DNA of 62,940 nt from CAYJSJ01 sp964373065. Lineage in GTDB: Bacteria > Patescibacteriota > Gracilibacteria > Peribacterales > Peribacteraceae. The position numbers were made by a program, and so were the translations under genes. Position 1 is the first letter of the stretch, and each line of letters starts with the position of its first letter. The stretch is from NCBI GenBank assembly GCA_964373065.1, contig CAYJSJ010000004.1, positions 1 to 62,940 on the forward strand. The letters run 5' to 3'. The notes beneath the pieces were generated by a model that was given only the letters and a program-made list of their open reading frames with translations, ran no database searches and was not told the origin of the DNA. Shown in pieces: positions 60,520 to 62,940 of this stretch.

Positions 60520-60587
60520 CTAAATGCAACAACCTTCGCCTCGCTGTCTGCCGGACAGGCAGGGCAACGGCCGTCAAGAATAGCAAA
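60516..60587. repeat. Intergenic palindromic element, copy B
   Basis: 72 bases, about 85% identical to copy A at 38007-38079; carries CCGGACAGGCAGGGCAACGG and GCCGTCAAGAATAGC. Lies between convergent genes. Confidence 0.65.
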
Positions 60588-60592
60588 GAACG

Positions 60593-60895
60593 TTAGATGT
60601 TCGCGCTCAATAGCGGCCAGAAGTTCATAAGCAGCAGTGCGGCAAAGATCACGATAAGCGGAAGAAAAATCGTGAGCAGTAGCGATGTGGATTCTCCGTT
60701 TCGCGGTTTTACGCTCCGGTACAAACTGATGCCGCCGTAGAGCATGGCGACGAGAGCCAGCGGCAGATCTGCGGTGTTCAGCCACCACTTCGCAAACGGA
60801 GTGAGGTCATTCTTCATGAGCAAATAGGCGAGAAAAAAGCTCCCGCCGAGAAGGTAGAAGAGGATTGCGCTGAGTCTGTGGAGATAGGAGATCAT
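60593..60895 (-). CDS. Small three-helix membrane protein
   Basis: 100 aa from the ATG at 60895 (MISYLHRLSAILFYLLGG). Three hydrophobic segments (about 8-24, 40-58, 75-95). Its ATG overlaps the TGA stop of rpmH (ATGA), so translation is coupled to L34. In most bacteria rnpA follows rpmH; this protein has no RNase P features. Family unknown. Confidence 0.7.
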   Translation of the reverse strand: MISYLHRLSAILFYLLGGSFFLAYLLMKNDLTPFAKWWLNTADLPLALVAMLYGGISLYRSVKPRNGESTSLLLTIFLPLIVIFAALLLMNFWPLLSANI

Positions 60896-61026
60896 TTTTG
60901 CACCGTAAGCCTCGCCCGACCCGTTCTGCGACGGCGCGAGAGAACCTTGCGGCCATTCTTGGTCGCCATGCGGGTACGAAACCCATGTTTCCGGAGTCGC
61001 CTGCGCCATTTGAGCTTCTTTAACAT
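60892..61026 (-). CDS. rpmH: 50S ribosomal protein L34
   Basis: 44 aa: MLKKLKWRRRLRKHGFRTRM, then ATKNGRKVLSRRRRTGRARL and TVQK. The HGFRTRMATKNGRKVL core and the basic tail are unmistakable. It starts at ATG 61026, seven bases after TAGGAT, and ends with TGA overlapping the next ATG. Confidence 0.97.
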   Translation of the reverse strand: MLKKLKWRRRLRKHGFRTRMATKNGRKVLSRRRRTGRARLTVQK

Positions 61027-61033
61027 CGAGGTC

Positions 61034-61039
61034 ATCCTA
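61034..61039 (-). promoter_or_regulatory. -10 element TAGGAT of rpmH
   Basis: Minus-strand TAGGAT, seven bases before the ATG at 61026. Confidence 0.5.
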
Positions 61040-61083
61040 GGGAGCGCGTCGCCGTTCAGCAACATGGATTGTGCGCTTTTCGC

Positions 61084-61127
61084 ATCTTCCCAACCCTAGC
61101 CCCAACCCTAGCCCTATCTCCAGCCCT
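61084..61127. repeat. CCCTAGCCCCAACCCT repeat
   Basis: Repeated CCCTAGC/CCCAACC units between divergent rpmH and the peptidase gene; only one arm, unlike the inverted repeats at 43528 and 52040. Confidence 0.55.
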
Positions 61128-61131
61128 CCTC

Positions 61132-61137
61132 TACACT
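61132..61137 (+). promoter_or_regulatory. -10 element TACACT of the M16 peptidase gene
   Basis: TACACT, eight bases before the ATG at 61146. Confidence 0.5.
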
Positions 61138-61145
61138 GTACGCAC

Positions 61146-62411
61146 ATGTCCGCGTACAGCATCCAGCATCTCTCTTCCAGTCTCCCCGTCCTCACAGCAT
61201 CTACGGACGGTACCGCTTCGGTCACCGCCATGGTGTTTGCCGGCGCGGGGTCGCGGTATGAGTGCGAGAACGAGCGTGGTATCAGCCACTTCTTGGAGCA
61301 TATGTTCTTTAAGGGGGGCAACCGTTACAAAAACACGAAAGAAGTCAGCATGGCCATCGACAAAGTCGGCGGACAGTTCAACGCATTTACCGGCAAAGAG
61401 TATGCGGGTTACTACGTCAAAGTCGCTTCCGAGCACATCGATCTCGGGTGTGACGTGCTTGGGGACATGCTCTGCAACGCGAGTTTTCCGCAGGAGGAGA
61501 TCGAGAAGGAACGCGGTGTTATCATCGAGGAAGACCGCATGTACCAAGACACCCCCATGTACCGCGCGGGGTGGGATTTCGAAGAGCTTCTCTTTGGGGA
61601 TGTACCGCTCGGGTGGGATACCATCGGTACGCACGCAGTGATCAATTCCGTGCAGCAGCGTGATTTTCAGGCGCACAAAGACCGGCTCTATACACCCGAT
61701 AATCTCGTGGTCACATTTGCGGGGAAGATCGGCGATGCGCAGGCGCAAGCGCTTGCAGAGAAATACTTCGCGACGCTTGCGGGGAAGAAGCAGTGCGAGT
61801 TTTCTCCGCTGAAAGAGTACGGTGCCGAGAAGATTTTTCTTCGTACGAAGAAGACGGAGCAGGCACACCTTGTGCTGGGCGTACCGGGAGTCTCTTCGCA
61901 GGACTCTCGCCACTTCGCGCATAAACTTCTCGCTATCATTCTGGGGGGAAACATGAGTTCGAGAATGTTTTTAAATATTCGCGAGGCGAAGGGGATGTGT
62001 TACTACATCGATACCGATGTGGATTCGTATATGGATGCGGGGAGCCTCTCGACGCGTGCAGGTATCGATCAATCGCGATTGGAGGAGGCGATCAAGCTCA
62101 TCATCAACGAATACGACAAGGTCGTGAAGGGGGGCGTAGAGCTCGGTGAAGTGGAGAGGGCGAAGTCGTATATGAAAGGAAGTATGGTGCTCAGTCTCGA
62201 AGATAGTGAAGAACTGGCGCATTTTTATGGCAAACAGCAGCTGATGTACCCAAAAGTTCGGGATATACAGGCATATATGGCCGCAATCGACGCGGTGACC
62301 AAAGCAGACATTGATGCGCTGGCAAAAGACTTGCTCCATCACAAAAATCTCCGGCTTGCCGTGATCGGGAACACCAAGAAACAGGCGGCGCTAGAGACAC
62401 TGCTGCGATGA
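61146..62411 (+). CDS. M16-family zinc peptidase
   Basis: 421 aa from the ATG at 61146 (MSAYSIQHLSSSLPVL). ERGISHFLEHMFFKG holds the inverted HxxEH zinc motif; the downstream Glu lies in the ERGVIIEEDRMYQD stretch. The second half (GVPGVSSQDSRHFA, NMSSRMFLNIREAKGMCYYI) is the inactive partner-like domain with the R-Y pair. M16 enzymes degrade peptides or process precursor proteins in the cytoplasm or at the envelope; no signal peptide is visible. Confidence 0.94.
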   Translation: MSAYSIQHLSSSLPVLTASTDGTASVTAMVFAGAGSRYECENERGISHFLEHMFFKGGNRYKNTKEVSMAIDKVGGQFNAFTGKEYAGYYVKVASEHIDLGCDVLGDMLCNASFPQEEIEKERGVIIEEDRMYQDTPMYRAGWDFEELLFGDVPLGWDTIGTHAVINSVQQRDFQAHKDRLYTPDNLVVTFAGKIGDAQAQALAEKYFATLAGKKQCEFSPLKEYGAEKIFLRTKKTEQAHLVLGVPGVSSQDSRHFAHKLLAIILGGNMSSRMFLNIREAKGMCYYIDTDVDSYMDAGSLSTRAGIDQSRLEEAIKLIINEYDKVVKGGVELGEVERAKSYMKGSMVLSLEDSEELAHFYGKQQLMYPKVRDIQAYMAAIDAVTKADIDALAKDLLHHKNLRLAVIGNTKKQAALETLLR

Positions 62412-62419
62412 CGTTACGG

Positions 62420-62456
62420 GTTGCTAGGTTGCTAGGTTGCTAAGTTGCTATGTTGC
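62420..62456. repeat. GTTGCTAG 8-base tandem repeat
   Basis: About four copies of an 8-base unit (GTTGCTAG, GTTGCTAA, GTTGCTAT), followed by AGCAACTTAAC, which is partly inverted. Spacer between the peptidase and ndk. Confidence 0.6.
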
Positions 62457-62527
62457 GCTAAGAGTGGAGCAACTTAACAACATTTTTCTTGTCTCTTTGC
62501 CGAAAACCCTTACCATTCCCCCAACAT

Positions 62528-62940
62528 ATGGAACGAACGCTGATTCTCCTCAAGCCCGATTGTGTCGAGAAGAAACTTCTTGGCAAGGTGCTCGTGCGCT
62601 TCGAGGAAGCGGGGTTTACCATGGTCGCGTGCAAAATGGTGCAGCTTACGGATGCCGTTTTGCGTGAACACTACGCGCATATCGTGAAGTTTCCATTCTA
62701 CCCCGATGTCGAGGAATTCATGAAGCAAACTCCCGTGCTTGCGATGGTGCTCGAGGGGAAAGCGATCATCGAAAAGATGCGTGGCATGCTCGGCGTCACC
62801 GATTGCCTGCAGGCGGCCCCTGGGACGATCCGCGCGGAATTCGGGAGCAAAGAGCCGAGCAAGAGCAAAATGTGCAACATCGCGCATGCGAGCGACAGCG
62901 CAGAGGCGGCGGAGGTGGAGATACGGAGGTTTTTTACGGA
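62528..62940 (+). CDS. ndk: Nucleoside diphosphate kinase, partial at the window edge
   Basis: 137 codons present. MERTLILLKPDCVEKKLLGKVL at the N terminus, KMRGMLGVTDCLQAAPGTIR and the catalytic-His loop NIAHASDS are all visible; only a few C-terminal residues are missing at the right edge. It transfers phosphate between nucleoside di- and triphosphates. TACCAT is 11 bases before the ATG. Confidence 0.95.
   Translation, partial: MERTLILLKPDCVEKKLLGKVLVRFEEAGFTMVACKMVQLTDAVLREHYAHIVKFPFYPDVEEFMKQTPVLAMVLEGKAIIEKMRGMLGVTDCLQAAPGTIRAEFGSKEPSKSKMCNIAHASDSAEAAEVEIRRFFT

Overview
The window reads as one segment of a small-genome bacterium, probably a member of the Candidate Phyla Radiation (Patescibacteria) and possibly Peregrinibacteria-like. 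I base this on the divergent partial 16S rRNA gene at the left edge (mismatch to the common 806R primer site), very compact gene packing with many 4-base overlaps, an almost complete lack of Shine-Dalgarno sequences, and standard use of TGA as stop. A run of exactly 100 N at 57053-57152 shows that this is a scaffolded draft or metagenome assembly. The taxonomic call is inference.

Layout. 1-910: 16S rRNA, minus strand, cut by the left edge, with its promoter to the right. 1278-9692: glycosyltransferase, flippase-like and GT-C membrane proteins, GtrA, and four SAM-methyltransferase genes, one of them fused to an FrhB-like domain that has lost most cluster cysteines. 9782-12503: cysD and cysNC (sulfate activation to PAPS). 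12511-36888: a dense nonulosonic (sialic/pseudaminic/legionaminic-like) acid region with three NeuB-family synthases, two CMP-sugar transferases, a PseG-PseH fusion, a PseC aminotransferase, an amidotransferase plus HisH/HisF amidine-type cassette, KpsC/KpsS-like capsule proteins, a HAD-methyltransferase fusion and a PAPS-dependent sulfotransferase. 36958-52025: nucleotide-sugar and O-antigen-type genes (CDP-paratose 2-epimerase-like, perosamine synthase-like aminotransferase, Gmd, two UDP-sugar dehydrogenases, UDP-glucuronate epimerase, GT39 and GT2/GtrA proteins). 52146-62940: housekeeping genes (adenosine kinase-like PfkB, SahH, PolX, an EAL-like protein, pheT, PduO-type adenosyltransferase, rpmH, M16 peptidase, ndk).

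How it fits together. CysD/CysNC would make PAPS for the sulfotransferase at 33266-34000. The NeuB-type synthases feed the CMP-transferases. The amidotransferase and HisH/HisF pair would add an amidino group to a NulO precursor. SahH plus the adjacent adenosine kinase would recycle the S-adenosylhomocysteine made by at least six methyltransferase domains. The picture is a cell that decorates its surface with methylated, sulfated, amidinated nonulosonic acids.

The most unusual points are: (i) more than twenty genes whose start codon lies 6-9 bases after a TAnnnT -10 element, often TGnTAnnnT, which implies widespread leaderless transcripts; (ii) divergent genes sharing one overlapping -10 element; (iii) a NeuB homologue lacking both metal-binding histidines, coupled to its own CMP-transferase; (iv) a methyltransferase-FrhB fusion with eroded Fe-S motifs; (v) a small inserted element with a 15-bp duplication between ugd and its partner epimerase. 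All functions are read from sequence motifs; none was tested by database search.
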